A DNA stretch of 64,000 nucleotides from Paenibacillus zeisoli (GTDB lineage: Bacteria; Bacillota; Bacilli; Paenibacillales; Paenibacillaceae), in NCBI RefSeq assembly GCF_003994465.1, contig NZ_RZNX01000002.1, positions 395,444 to 459,443 of the forward strand, in the 5' to 3' direction. The notes beneath the pieces are model-generated. The model did no database searches. It was given only the letters and a program-made list of their open reading frames with translations, and had not been told where the DNA came from. A program made the position numbers and the translations under genes. Below are positions 26,218-36,270 of the stretch, piece by piece (position 1 is the stretch's first letter; each line of letters begins with the position of its first letter).

Positions 26218-26751
26218 ATGCTTGGCTTAAGCCAAAAGTTGAAGGGTTGGCTGCTGGTGCCGATCCCATTTCTTATTGCCATGCTTGGGTTCTTAATTCT
26301 GTATGACTTCCCTAAGGAAGTCGATATCCACTATCCGGCTGTAGAATATCGGAGCGGGGATCAGTCATCCTCCACCAGCACAAACATCCGGATTAAAGGA
26401 ACCTTGAGCAGACCTTTCTGGCGAGACTCCCGCTTTAGCGGCCAGATCATTATTGATTCCTATCCATTCACGAAGAGTTATGACCTCATTGACATTGAAT
26501 TCAATAAGAAGATTTTGAATGGGATAGGTACCCTGTCATACACCCAGATCCTGAACGGCAAACCTGATCTGCAAATGCTGGGTACAATTTGGATTTCAGG
26601 CGATTTTGACAAATTAAATATATGGGGTATCCGCAAGGCAGGAGCAGCGGGTCCATCATCCATCCCCATTATCTCGGCACCCGCCAGAACCAATGAAGAA
26701 GCCGTATCCATTAACCGCTTGTTTCACCCAACGATTCGACAAAAAGACTAA
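26218..26751 (+). CDS. Membrane-anchored protein of unknown function
   Basis: A 177-residue protein, ATG 26218 after GGGGGAAG. One N-terminal membrane segment (LLVPIPFLIAMLGFLILYDF) anchors an outward domain rich in beta-type sequence (NIRIKGTLSRPFWRDSRFSGQIIIDSY). No family recognised and no catalytic motif. It lies downstream of the phytase terminator, so it has its own promoter or read-through. It is followed by a hairpin at its stop. Confidence 0.55.
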   Translation: MLGLSQKLKGWLLVPIPFLIAMLGFLILYDFPKEVDIHYPAVEYRSGDQSSSTSTNIRIKGTLSRPFWRDSRFSGQIIIDSYPFTKSYDLIDIEFNKKILNGIGTLSYTQILNGKPDLQMLGTIWISGDFDKLNIWGIRKAGAAGPSSIPIISAPARTNEEAVSINRLFHPTIRQKD

Positions 26752-26778
26752 AAAAGTTTCACGTGGAGCAATTTTTTT
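26750..26778 (+). terminator. Terminator overlapping the stop of the 26218-26751 gene
   Basis: AAAAAAGTTTC pairs imperfectly with GGAGCAATTTTTTT around an ACGT loop. Confidence 0.5.
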
Positions 26779-26819
26779 GGTATGTAACCTCCCAATTGGG
26801 ATGCTCGGGAACATAGCTG

Positions 26820-27668
26820 TCACCGAATTGTCCTTCCTGCAAGATCAGATTGGTTATCGGTATTCTTATAATCATGGTCGGCGGACCCTCCCTTTGGTCG
26901 AAGCATGCCTCCCACAAGCCGAAGACCTTGCTTGCGTGTTATGAATCGCGATAACTGCGCCCCGATATAATTCTGCACACCTGGAACGAGATATATTTTC
27001 CCTTCCAGCAGCGCACGAAATGCAGCCTCTACGACTCTTTCCGGCGTATCCTTCTTGCCGACCGAGGCATCTTCCGTACCTACAACATCGAAGAAGCTGG
27101 TATCCGTCGCACCGGGACAAAGGGCGAAGAATTGGATACCCCGGTCGCGGTTCTCCCACCATAACGCCTCAGTGAACGACAGTACGAAAGCTTTCGTCGC
27201 TCCATATACAGCCATGTAGGGAAGCGGTTGAAACCCGGCGGTAGACGCTACATTGATCACAGTACCTGAGTTATTGCGCAGCATATTTGGTAAGAATAAA
27301 TGGGTCATATCTACAACAGCGGCGACATTGAGCATCACTTCCTCATGTTGACGCTCACCTGACACTTGTTCAAACAAGCCATGGGTAGCAAAGCCTGCAT
27401 TGTTGACGAGCAGTTCGATATCCACGTTCAAACGCTGGCATTGCCGATACAACTCGCTGGGTGCGCCTTCTTTCGAAAGGTCCATAGATATAACCTCGGC
27501 TTTGATCCCATACCTCTTGCTCAGCTCTGCTGCAAGGCTCTCGAGCTTGCTTACCGACCGAGCCACGAGTACCAAATGGCTACCTCGCTTGGCTAGTTGT
27601 CTGGCGAATTGTTCTCCAATACCGGAAGAAGCTCCCGTGACGAGTGCCCATTTTCCTTGAAAATTCAT
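26820..27668 (-). CDS. Short-chain dehydrogenase (DltE/YqjQ-like)
   Basis: A 282-residue SDR. Motifs: WALVTGASSGIGEQFARQLAKRG, LVARSVSKLES, LVNNAGFATHG, and the Ser-Tyr-Lys in VINVASTAGFQPLPYMAVYGATKAFVLSF. It diverges from a TetR gene at 27987, and several identical quasi-palindromes lie between them. The SDR is therefore the presumed repressed target. Substrate unknown. Confidence 0.88.
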   Translation of the reverse strand: MNFQGKWALVTGASSGIGEQFARQLAKRGSHLVLVARSVSKLESLAAELSKRYGIKAEVISMDLSKEGAPSELYRQCQRLNVDIELLVNNAGFATHGLFEQVSGERQHEEVMLNVAAVVDMTHLFLPNMLRNNSGTVINVASTAGFQPLPYMAVYGATKAFVLSFTEALWWENRDRGIQFFALCPGATDTSFFDVVGTEDASVGKKDTPERVVEAAFRALLEGKIYLVPGVQNYIGAQLSRFITRKQGLRLVGGMLRPKGGSADHDYKNTDNQSDLAGRTIR

Positions 27669-27705
27669 AGTGTTAGCCTCCTATTTGGTACATTGTTATA
27701 ATTGG

Positions 27706-27718
27706 GAAACGTTGTTGC
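27706..27718. promoter_or_regulatory. Degenerate TetR operator near the SDR start
   Basis: GAAACGTTGTTGC, related to GAAACACTGTTTC, 38 bases upstream of the SDR start. Confidence 0.35.
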
Positions 27719-27799
27719 CGAGCAGTTAAAGGTACCCTCAGCTCTCAAGGGACTGGAAGCCATCGTCCACTCAATTCCCATAGAGTTTAAGAGTGGTTG

Positions 27800-27812
27800 G
27801 TAACAGTGTTTC
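27800..27812. promoter_or_regulatory. TetR operator A
   Basis: GTAACAGTGTTTC, one mismatch from the palindromic form GAAACAnTGTTTC. Confidence 0.55.
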
Positions 27813-27829
27813 CGATTGAACTCATTGTA

Positions 27830-27842
27830 ACTACACTGTTTT
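27830..27842. promoter_or_regulatory. TetR operator B
   Basis: ACTACACTGTTTT, shares ACACTGTTT with operator C. Confidence 0.45.
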
Positions 27843-27926
27843 AGAAAGTCAATACGATTCTTGGAACCCCCTAAGTCTCATTGACAACGACCCTTTCCCT
27901 GTATAAGATTCTTTGTAAGAAATTAA

Positions 27927-27939
27927 GAAACACTGTTTC
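27927..27939. promoter_or_regulatory. TetR operator C
   Basis: GAAACACTGTTTC, a perfect palindrome with a one-base centre, 48 bases upstream of the TetR start. Confidence 0.6.
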
Positions 27940-27986
27940 CAAATTGGAATGAACTACAGAAATCATGATAACCGAAGGTGACGATG

Positions 27987-28640
27987 ATGAGCGACCAGGA
28001 TAACTCCGTTAATAAGGACACACGAGTGTTGAAAACCTATAAAGAGGCTCGCCTAGAGAATATCGACTCTCTTCGCAGGCTCGTTGTTGATGCGGCAGCC
28101 ACGCTCTTGCAAGAAGAGGGACCGGAAGCCGTTACGGTGCGTAAAGTTGCGCAGCAAATGGATTGCTCGACAAAAATCATTTACAGCTTATTTGTCAATA
28201 AAGAGGGCCTGGCTCAGCAGCTGTATCTGGAAGGCTGTAAGCTTCTCGCTAACGAATTTGAGAAGACGCCGCAAGCTTCTGATCCTGTGCAGCATTTGCT
28301 GAATCTAGGGGAGGCCTTTTGGCAATTTGGGCAGCGTTACTCCGGCTATTATAAGCTCATGTTCGGAGGAGCCTTCGCCGATTTCAAACCGGACGAAGAG
28401 AGCCTGCAAGGAACCGTAACGGCTATGCGGCAGCTATTGACCTTAATTAGCCATGCACAAGAGCAAGGACTGATTCCCGAACAATACGATACGGAATCCG
28501 TTGTACGAGCAGTCTGGGCCTCGCTCCACGGGGTTATTCATCTTTATATGGGTGGACACTTGGGAGATGTGCAATCAGCTCATGCCGTATACAAGCACAC
28601 GCTGTCCATGATCGTCAGCTCGTTGCTGCCAGACCGTTAA
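27987..28640 (+). CDS. TetR/AcrR-family regulator
   Basis: A 217-residue regulator. GAAGG at 27974-27978 places the start at ATG 27984 or 27987. HTH: RRLVVDAAATLLQEEGPEAVTVRKVAQQMDCSTKIIYSLFVNKEGLAQQLY. The C-terminal domain resembles WHG-type TetR proteins (LNLGEAFWQFGQRYSGYYKLMFG). It probably represses the divergent SDR and itself through the repeated GAAACAnTGTTTC elements. Confidence 0.88.
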   Translation: MSDQDNSVNKDTRVLKTYKEARLENIDSLRRLVVDAAATLLQEEGPEAVTVRKVAQQMDCSTKIIYSLFVNKEGLAQQLYLEGCKLLANEFEKTPQASDPVQHLLNLGEAFWQFGQRYSGYYKLMFGGAFADFKPDEESLQGTVTAMRQLLTLISHAQEQGLIPEQYDTESVVRAVWASLHGVIHLYMGGHLGDVQSAHAVYKHTLSMIVSSLLPDR

Positions 28641-28733
28641 TTCGCGTCGAAGATTATTCGACGGTCAGGTAACCCATTATAGTCTGCTTGGATGTATTCC
28701 ATTCCCCGCAATCTTCATATGAAGATCAATAGT

Positions 28734-28768
28734 AAAAGTGGCTTGACGGTACTCCGTCAGCCACTTTT
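28734..28768. terminator. Terminator between TetR and the serine hydrolase
   Basis: AAAAGTGGCTTGACGG at 28734-28749 pairs with CCGTCAGCCACTTTT at 28754-28768. Confidence 0.85.
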
Positions 28769-28801
28769 GTTGTTGACCCTCTTATCAGGGCTATCATTTC
28801 A

Positions 28802-28840
28802 CACTCTGCCTATAAGTAATTCTTAAATTCAACTTATTTA
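28802..28840. repeat. Dispersed intergenic repeat, copy B
   Basis: The 22-base core at 28816-28837 matches 5367-5388 with one mismatch. The copy ends exactly at the stop codon of the minus-strand serine hydrolase (28838-28840). Confidence 0.5.
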
Positions 28841-30649
28841 CACGCTAAAGAAGCTCCAGCTGTACAGGTAGATTACAAAGGCCGCAGTGGCAGCCAGGAA
28901 AAGATACTGCAGCACAGTCACCTTCATCTTACGGACTAATCTCACCAGCAGCCTCACGATCAAGACGGATAACAGGATGATCGGCAGATAGAGGAACAGG
29001 TAAGACCATCCCGGTATCCGATTGATGAACAGCTCCTGTGTGGATATGGCGAACAGGAAATAGACGATGAATAAGACAGAGACCAGCGTGCTGAGCCAAT
29101 CGAAGCGGGCCTTCTTGCGACTCAGGAGTCCTACCAGCCATAGGATTAGGGCGACAATAACCTGCAAAGGGTAGATCAAGGCGAAGCCAAGCAAGACAAC
29201 GATATTAAGGGTAGGATTATAGACTGGCGAGTTCTGGCGCTCGTACTCCATCATTGGGATGGAGCTTAATGCCAAAGTGTGATGCTCGGCATCCACGTAG
29301 ATCAGCTCTTGGGATTTTTCATTTTGAAAAAGATTAGGTCCAATCTGCAGATAACGCTGATCCTTCATGGTAATTACGCCGTCTTCCACAGCCTTTACGG
29401 GAACTGCGGACAAATTCTGACCGAAGTTAAATGGCCCTTGAAGATGTGCGCGGTTGGGAATATAGTAGCCTTCAATGCTCTTAAGTTCCTGCAGGGTTGC
29501 CGGACTCGCGGTTCGCGTAAGGCGCTGGGTGTCTGGGTAGAACCGATCTAGATAAGCGCTGATAAGCTGCTCTATGACGTTGGTCCCTTCCCCTGAGTTG
29601 GTCGAAATGAAAATGCCGGTATGCTCAGAAGGAAGCAGATACATGTACGACTCGAACTCGTCAATGCCGCCGTCATGCTCGATCAGCCGGAGGCCATTCT
29701 GATAACGCTCATAGAAGCCATAGGCCATCCCCGGCATATTTTTATTCATGGTGAACTGTGTCTGATGCATGAGCTCAGCGGTCCTGTCCGAGAGAATCCT
29801 GCTGCCCTCATACTGCCCCTGCTGGAGATGGGCGATCATATAATGGGTCATGTCCTCCGCCGTTGAGTTCAGCGCGCCGGCTGGGAGATGATGGATATAG
29901 GAATAGGGAGCTGCCTTGTACGTCCCATTGTCATAAGAATAGCTTCTTGCCAGATTGGGATCCGATTCTTGGAAGTGAAAGCTGGAATGATTCATTTGAA
30001 GCGGCTTGAAGATCCGATCACGGATCACTTCTTCATACGGCTTACCCGATAACTTCTCCACCAGATAACCGGCTAGCGAGAGCCCCTGATTGCTGTAGGC
30101 AACCTGTTCCCCGGGCTTCCGGCAAAGGCCGGGGAGCCCTGTCTTGATCGCTTCCTCAAGCGACACCTGCTGGTCCCGGTCCCGTCCAACAGCATAGATG
30201 GACTCACAGAAGCCCGCTGTATGCGTCAGCAGATGATGCATAGTGATCGGACTTTGATCGATATAGGATAATTTAAGATCCGGAATATACTGCTTGATGT
30301 CCTTATGAAGGTCAATCTTCCCCTCCTCATACAGCTGCATGACCGCAGTAGAGGTGACGGATTTTGAGATGGACCCCACACGGAAAATTGTCTTGTAAGG
30401 GTCGGCTGGCACCTTGCGCTCAAGATTGGCATATCCGTACCCCTTCAAGAACACTGCCTTGCCGTCCTGCACCACCGATACCACTGCACCAGGCACATGA
30501 TACTCCTTCATTTTGCTATTCATGAACTCATCCAGAAAAGCCTCTAGCTGCTGCTTGTCTGGTGCAGAAGCGCTTGCGGAAGCTGGAAATACGGAGCATA
30601 ACAATGCTGCGAGCAGCAGCCAGCGAACAATTTTTAATTTGATGAACAC
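28838..30649 (-). CDS. Membrane-anchored penicillin-binding-protein-like serine hydrolase
   Basis: A 603-residue protein. GTG 30649 has GGGAGG upstream and is preferred to the ATG at 30664. A signal peptide (IKLKIVRWLLLAALLCSVFPASASA) is followed by a class-C beta-lactamase/PBP domain. The active-site motif is FRVGSISKSV (Ser-x-x-Lys), then YSNQG (YxN) and EHDGGIDEF in the HxG-type position. From about residue 485 there are four or five C-terminal membrane helices. It resembles PbpE/EstB-like esterases and D-aminopeptidases; substrate unknown. Confidence 0.85.
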   Translation of the reverse strand: MFIKLKIVRWLLLAALLCSVFPASASASAPDKQQLEAFLDEFMNSKMKEYHVPGAVVSVVQDGKAVFLKGYGYANLERKVPADPYKTIFRVGSISKSVTSTAVMQLYEEGKIDLHKDIKQYIPDLKLSYIDQSPITMHHLLTHTAGFCESIYAVGRDRDQQVSLEEAIKTGLPGLCRKPGEQVAYSNQGLSLAGYLVEKLSGKPYEEVIRDRIFKPLQMNHSSFHFQESDPNLARSYSYDNGTYKAAPYSYIHHLPAGALNSTAEDMTHYMIAHLQQGQYEGSRILSDRTAELMHQTQFTMNKNMPGMAYGFYERYQNGLRLIEHDGGIDEFESYMYLLPSEHTGIFISTNSGEGTNVIEQLISAYLDRFYPDTQRLTRTASPATLQELKSIEGYYIPNRAHLQGPFNFGQNLSAVPVKAVEDGVITMKDQRYLQIGPNLFQNEKSQELIYVDAEHHTLALSSIPMMEYERQNSPVYNPTLNIVVLLGFALIYPLQVIVALILWLVGLLSRKKARFDWLSTLVSVLFIVYFLFAISTQELFINRIPGWSYLFLYLPIILLSVLIVRLLVRLVRKMKVTVLQYLFLAATAAFVIYLYSWSFFSV

Positions 30650-30767
30650 AAAAATACCTCCCATAGGATGAACCTGGAAATCATAATCAAGTTCAGTCTA
30701 GCAGAGTGGTCTTTCCCTCATCTGTCAGCATTCTTAAATCTACCTTAAGCCCGATCTCTAACACGAC

Positions 30768-30794
30768 AAAAAAGGCCATGCCGATTGGCATGAC
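30768..30794 (-). terminator. Terminator of the frl operon
   Basis: GTCATGCC-AATC-GGCATGGC then TTTTTT on the minus strand, directly after the frlR stop codon. Confidence 0.85.
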
Positions 30795-31523
30795 CTATTT
30801 CGCCCGGTGAACCGTTAGATTGACCTTGTTCGTCTCACACATAAATGTAGAGAGGTGAACAGGCTCGTCACTTGCGTCAAAAGCAATTTTCAAAATCCGA
30901 AACAGATTGGCCCCAATGTCACATTCCAGCAATTTCGCATAATCCTTGGTTGCCCCAATTACATCAATGATCTTATCGTTGGTCACGATTTCGGTATGAT
31001 ATTCCTCTGCCAGGATCTTATAAGTCGATTCATTCATAGCAATCTTCTTCTCCAGATCAGGGAACCGGGTGAGGGAATAGTGGGCAATATCATAGAATAA
31101 AGGGCGATCATCTACATACATTAGCCGCTCCAGCTCCAGAACGGGACTGCCTTCTTCAATGAGAAGGTGTCCGGCTACCTCTTCCGACGCCTGGATCACT
31201 TCACTTCTTAATATTCGCGAGTTCGGGATCATACCCAGCTGGTGGCTGAATTCGGAGAATCCGCTTACAGATAACAGTTCATTATGGAACTTGTTCGAGG
31301 TTACAAAGGTACCTCTGCGGGGAATCCGCGTCAGAGTTCCCTCCCGTACCAATTCCTCTATCGCTTTCCGGATGGTGATCCGGCTTACATTATAGATGTC
31401 ACATAGCTCCGCTTCCGTCGGGATCTGCTCATCCGGTTTATATATTCCGTGCTGAATATCATTCTTCAACATTTGCCTGATCTGCATATATAGCGGTTGG
31501 GGCGTTGAAGGATTTAAATTCAT
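30795..31523 (-). CDS. frlR: GntR/HutC-family regulator of the fructoselysine operon
   Basis: A 242-residue regulator. ATG 31523 follows AAGGATGA; a longer frame to 31595 would overlap frlD. GntR HTH: PLYMQIRQMLKNDIQHGIYKPDEQIPTEAELCDIYNVSRITIRKAIEELVREGTLTRIPRRGTFV. The C-terminal UTRA domain has LELERLMYVDDRPLFYDIAHYSLTRFPDL. It ends the frl gene run, 65 bases after frlD, as frlR does in E. coli. The likely effector is a fructosamine or its phosphate. Targets are probably the twin 35-bp promoter elements. Confidence 0.85.
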   Translation of the reverse strand: MNLNPSTPQPLYMQIRQMLKNDIQHGIYKPDEQIPTEAELCDIYNVSRITIRKAIEELVREGTLTRIPRRGTFVTSNKFHNELLSVSGFSEFSHQLGMIPNSRILRSEVIQASEEVAGHLLIEEGSPVLELERLMYVDDRPLFYDIAHYSLTRFPDLEKKIAMNESTYKILAEEYHTEIVTNDKIIDVIGATKDYAKLLECDIGANLFRILKIAFDASDEPVHLSTFMCETNKVNLTVHRAK

Positions 31524-31559
31524 ACTGTGTTCATCCTTATCCATCAATGAGTATTTACT

Positions 31560-31572
31560 ATGTATTATACAT
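31560..31572. promoter_or_regulatory. Palindrome between frlD and frlR
   Basis: ATGTAT-T-ATACAT, a perfect palindrome 37 bases upstream of frlR. Confidence 0.35.
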
Positions 31573-31588
31573 TGATGGATACTTCCAG

Positions 31589-32371
31589 TCACCATGCGCC
31601 AAAATAAGCGATTGTCTTCGCAGCCCTTGCCGCACCAAGTTCAAGGCAGTCTGAAATGGAAAGCCCTTTCAATATACCGGTGATGAACCCCGCTATGAAG
31701 GAATCTCCTGCCCCCATGGTATCCACTACGCTGACCTCGCCAACTCCATAGGTGTAGAACTGTTCACCATCAAAAGCAAGCGAACCATTCTCCCCCAGGG
31801 TCGCCACGGCAATCTTAGCGCCTCTTCGCTTCACGTCTACCAAGAGCTGCCGGATATATTCATCGTCACGGGTATAGGAGAAGAACGGGTAATCCACATG
31901 CGGCGTAAGCGTCTGCACCCGTTCGTCTTCCAGCTGATCCGAGAAATCAAACGAGGTGAGCAGCCCCTTTTCTTTGAAATAGGGAAAATGCTTATCTGCG
32001 TGCCCCCAAATCCCCGAGTGTACCAGCTGGTACCCTTCGGCAAAGCGAAGCTCTTCAGATGTAAGGGTGAACTGTGCCATCACACCCTCGTCATAATCGC
32101 CGAACTTCCGGTCATTCCCGATCATCTCCACTTGGGTCACTGCCGTTCTGCCTTCTTTTTTGGATATATGGGAAATATCTACGCCCTTGCCCTCAATGGC
32201 CTGAATCATCAACTCGCCGTATGGGTCGGTGCCCACCCAGCCTATATAAGCCGTCTCCGCTCCTAATTCGGTTAAATATACAGCCACATTGACGGGGTTG
32301 CCTCCAGGGTAAGCTTTCCCGCTTGATTGATAGACATCCATGCAGTTATCCCCGACTGTCACGATTCTCAT
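31589..32371 (-). CDS. frlD: Fructoselysine 6-kinase (PfkB family)
   Basis: A 260-residue PfkB kinase. N-terminal MRIVTVGDNCMDVYQSSGKAYPGGNPVNVAVYLTELGAETAYIGWVG carries the family substrate motif. The C-terminal catalytic DTMGAGDSFIAGFITG contains the base Asp. The length fits FrlD. FrlD phosphorylates fructoselysine at C6. It lies in a co-directional run of frl-like genes, 60 bases after frlB, with a perfect hairpin in that gap. Confidence 0.9.
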   Translation of the reverse strand: MRIVTVGDNCMDVYQSSGKAYPGGNPVNVAVYLTELGAETAYIGWVGTDPYGELMIQAIEGKGVDISHISKKEGRTAVTQVEMIGNDRKFGDYDEGVMAQFTLTSEELRFAEGYQLVHSGIWGHADKHFPYFKEKGLLTSFDFSDQLEDERVQTLTPHVDYPFFSYTRDDEYIRQLLVDVKRRGAKIAVATLGENGSLAFDGEQFYTYGVGEVSVVDTMGAGDSFIAGFITGILKGLSISDCLELGAARAAKTIAYFGAW

Positions 32372-32402
32372 CTTGCTCCCGCCTTCCTGCTGATTGAAGA
32401 AT

Positions 32403-32423
32403 GAGCACTACCTCGTAGTGCTC
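32403..32423 (-). terminator. Perfect short hairpin between frlB and frlD
   Basis: GAGCACTAC-CTC-GTAGTGCTC, nine-base arms, no T tract. It could adjust expression of frlD and frlR relative to frlB. Confidence 0.5.
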
Positions 32424-32431
32424 AGATCAGC

Positions 32432-33445
32432 TTAGTATTCCATTTTACGATAGTATCTTCTAAGCGTTAATGGATGGTTTCTCTCCCGCTCCATATAGAC
32501 GCTAATACGACTGAGTACAGACCAGTTGATACTAACGGCAAAATGCTTTCTGAACTCTTCACTGATCCCTTCCATCGTGAAGTCCTTCGTATCTATCACG
32601 GTCAGCTGTTTTGTAATTTTCTCAGCAAATCTCTCTACGCGGTCCGTCAGAGGTCTTGTCTCATCTTCACCTTTCAAGAGAATGACACTAGTGTCCTCAA
32701 CCACTAGCTCAAGCGTACCGTGAAAGAATTCTGCCGCATGAATTGACTTCGCATGAATCCACTGCATCTCTTCAAGTACACACATAGCGTAACAGTAAGT
32801 ATTCCCCCACAAGTTACCGGAGCCCACCATCATGTGGTAGTCGGTATCTTTATGCTTGATCGCAAATTCCTCCGCTTTCGGGTCAAAGGTCTTCACCGCA
32901 TCCAGAATGGCGCGTGGCAGCAGGGCAACTTCCTTGGTGAACTGCTCATATTGAGGGAACTCGTTGTTGTTGTACATAAAGCGGAACACGACCATATACA
33001 GGAGCATGAAGAACGTGTCGAAGGAGTGCTTTTCAGAGCCTGTTGTGATGCAATAATCTACAATTTGGGTTAACGGCGTGTTCGGCTCAGCTACCAAGGC
33101 AAAGGTCGTCGCTCCCCGTTCCTTACAGAACTCGGCAGCCGCAACGGTCTCCTGGGTGGTCCCGGATACAGAGGTGAAAATGCATACCGAATCTTTAGTA
33201 AAATGTCTGTTGTTCATGACCATGAATTCAGAGGCAATCTCCGCGTGCACATCAATGGTTGAACTCGATTTCAAAATATACTCATAAGGGTACATCATGG
33301 CGATGGTACCGCCCGCACCAATCAGGAAAATATTGCTGTAGCCTTTCTTGGTAATTCCATCTACAATCTCTTCAATTTGTCCCCGGTAGGCCAGTCCCTC
33401 TTGTTCCACAAGCTTAAGGAATAACTGTTCATCAAAATTCAACAT
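32432..33445 (-). CDS. frlB: Fructoselysine-6-phosphate deglycase (SIS domain)
   Basis: A 337-residue double SIS protein. ATG 33445 has GGGAGGG seven bases upstream. SIS1: IFLIGAGGTIAMMYPYEY and CIFTSVSGTTQETVAAAEFCKERGATTFALVAE. SIS2 has HAAEFFHGTLELVVEDT, matching the E. coli FrlB SGEFRHGPLEIVE element that holds the catalytic Glu and His. The C-terminus RRYYRKMEY also matches FrlB. It splits fructoselysine-6-phosphate to glucose-6-phosphate and lysine. Its promoter lies just upstream. Confidence 0.9.
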   Translation of the reverse strand: MLNFDEQLFLKLVEQEGLAYRGQIEEIVDGITKKGYSNIFLIGAGGTIAMMYPYEYILKSSSTIDVHAEIASEFMVMNNRHFTKDSVCIFTSVSGTTQETVAAAEFCKERGATTFALVAEPNTPLTQIVDYCITTGSEKHSFDTFFMLLYMVVFRFMYNNNEFPQYEQFTKEVALLPRAILDAVKTFDPKAEEFAIKHKDTDYHMMVGSGNLWGNTYCYAMCVLEEMQWIHAKSIHAAEFFHGTLELVVEDTSVILLKGEDETRPLTDRVERFAEKITKQLTVIDTKDFTMEGISEEFRKHFAVSINWSVLSRISVYMERERNHPLTLRRYYRKMEY

Positions 33446-33497
33446 ATACGTTCCCTCCCTATACTGGAGTGCTTGGACTCCAATATCATCCATTTTA

Positions 33498-33541
33498 TTT
33501 GTTATGTCTTGTATTATAATATCGAGTTACAATTAATACAA
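33498..33541 (-). promoter_or_regulatory. frlB promoter and putative FrlR operator
   Basis: The minus strand has -35 TTGTAT (33536-33541), a 17-base spacer and -10 TATAAT (33513-33518). A 35-base element at 33498-33532 recurs upstream of frlC. Confidence 0.7.
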
Positions 33542-33565
33542 ATTCAATTTTCTTCAGCTGTAAGT

Positions 33566-35768
<2,203 letters not shown>

Positions 35769-35778
35769 CCCCCTCTCT

Positions 35779-35792
35779 TGAAAGCGTTTTTA
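35779..35792. promoter_or_regulatory. cre-like site in the frlC leader
   Basis: TGAAAGCGTTTTTA has one mismatch to TGWNANCGNTNWCA. It lies between the -10 region and the frlC start, positioned for CcpA roadblock repression. Confidence 0.6.
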
Positions 35793-35794
35793 TA

Positions 35795-35838
35795 TTTGTT
35801 ATGCTTTGTATTATAACTAGTAGTTACAAAGATTTCAA
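35795..35838 (-). promoter_or_regulatory. frlC promoter and putative FrlR operator
   Basis: -35 TTGAAA (35833-35838), 17-base spacer, -10 TATAAT (35810-35815) on the minus strand. The 35-base element 35795-35829 is near identical to 33498-33532. Confidence 0.75.
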
Positions 35839-35849
35839 TCCCTATTTTG

Positions 35850-35895
35850 AAAAAATAAAAAACAAACTGAACGAGCGATGAATTCGCACGTCCAG
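35850..35895 (-). terminator. Minus-strand terminator upstream of frlC
   Basis: CTGGACGTGCGA and TCGCTCGTTCAG form a near-perfect hairpin (35867-35895), then a long T-rich tract in the minus direction. Confidence 0.75.
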
Positions 35896-36025
35896 CTTGC
35901 TTAAGGGGTGGATGCGGACTCTCAAAGACCGGAGTTAACGTACCGTTCGGCAGAATGAGTACCTTTAGATCGGCATTGCCAGATACCGCCATCACCGTCC
36001 TGGCCTCCGTGGCAATCCAAATGAT
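35896..36025 (-). pseudogene. Possible gene remnant preceding a terminator
   Basis: The minus frame from 36025 is open and includes NADLKVLILPNGTLTPVFE, a protein-like stretch with no stop until after the terminator. No ribosome binding site is visible. The PNGTLxPxF stretch resembles IPNGTLEPMFD in the 540-residue protein at 53625-55247. It may be a decayed gene end; function unknown. Confidence 0.25.
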
Positions 36026-36090
36026 GTACTAATTTAACCATTGATTTTGGGTACGATCATTGTCACAATAGGATAACAGTCAGTTATTAC

Positions 36091-36124
36091 GGAGCTGTAA
36101 CTTTTTAAGGCAGGCAAAGACCTG
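36091..36124 (+). promoter_or_regulatory. RAT 1: antiterminator binding site before the sucrose PTS gene
   Basis: GGAGCTGTAAC at 36091-36101 followed by GGCAGGCAAAGACCT at 36109-36123 matches the LicT/SacT-type RAT element. It overlaps the 5' arm of the following terminator. Confidence 0.8.
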
Positions 36125-36187
36125 AGGAGAGTCATGTTCGACCATTCTTAACAAGAAGGGTCGATACTTGATCCAAAGGTCTCTTTA
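36118..36187 (+). terminator. Attenuator terminator in the sucrose PTS leader
   Basis: AAAGACCT at the RAT end pairs with AGGTCTCTTT at 36177-36186. An inner hairpin TCGACC...GGTCGA lies around 36138-36164. The antiterminator would block its formation. Confidence 0.7.
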
Positions 36188-36270
36188 TGTTTTATAGTAA
36201 TGCCCAGCAGGTCGGATATATTGTTGGAGCAAATCATTGCTGCTGGACAAAATGGTTGGGAGGCGCTGCA

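Noticed and set aside
26755..26770. parS-like sequence GTTTCACGTGGAGCA
   Set aside because: Three mismatches to the 16-base parS consensus, and it fits a terminator hairpin flanked by A and T runs after a gene stop.
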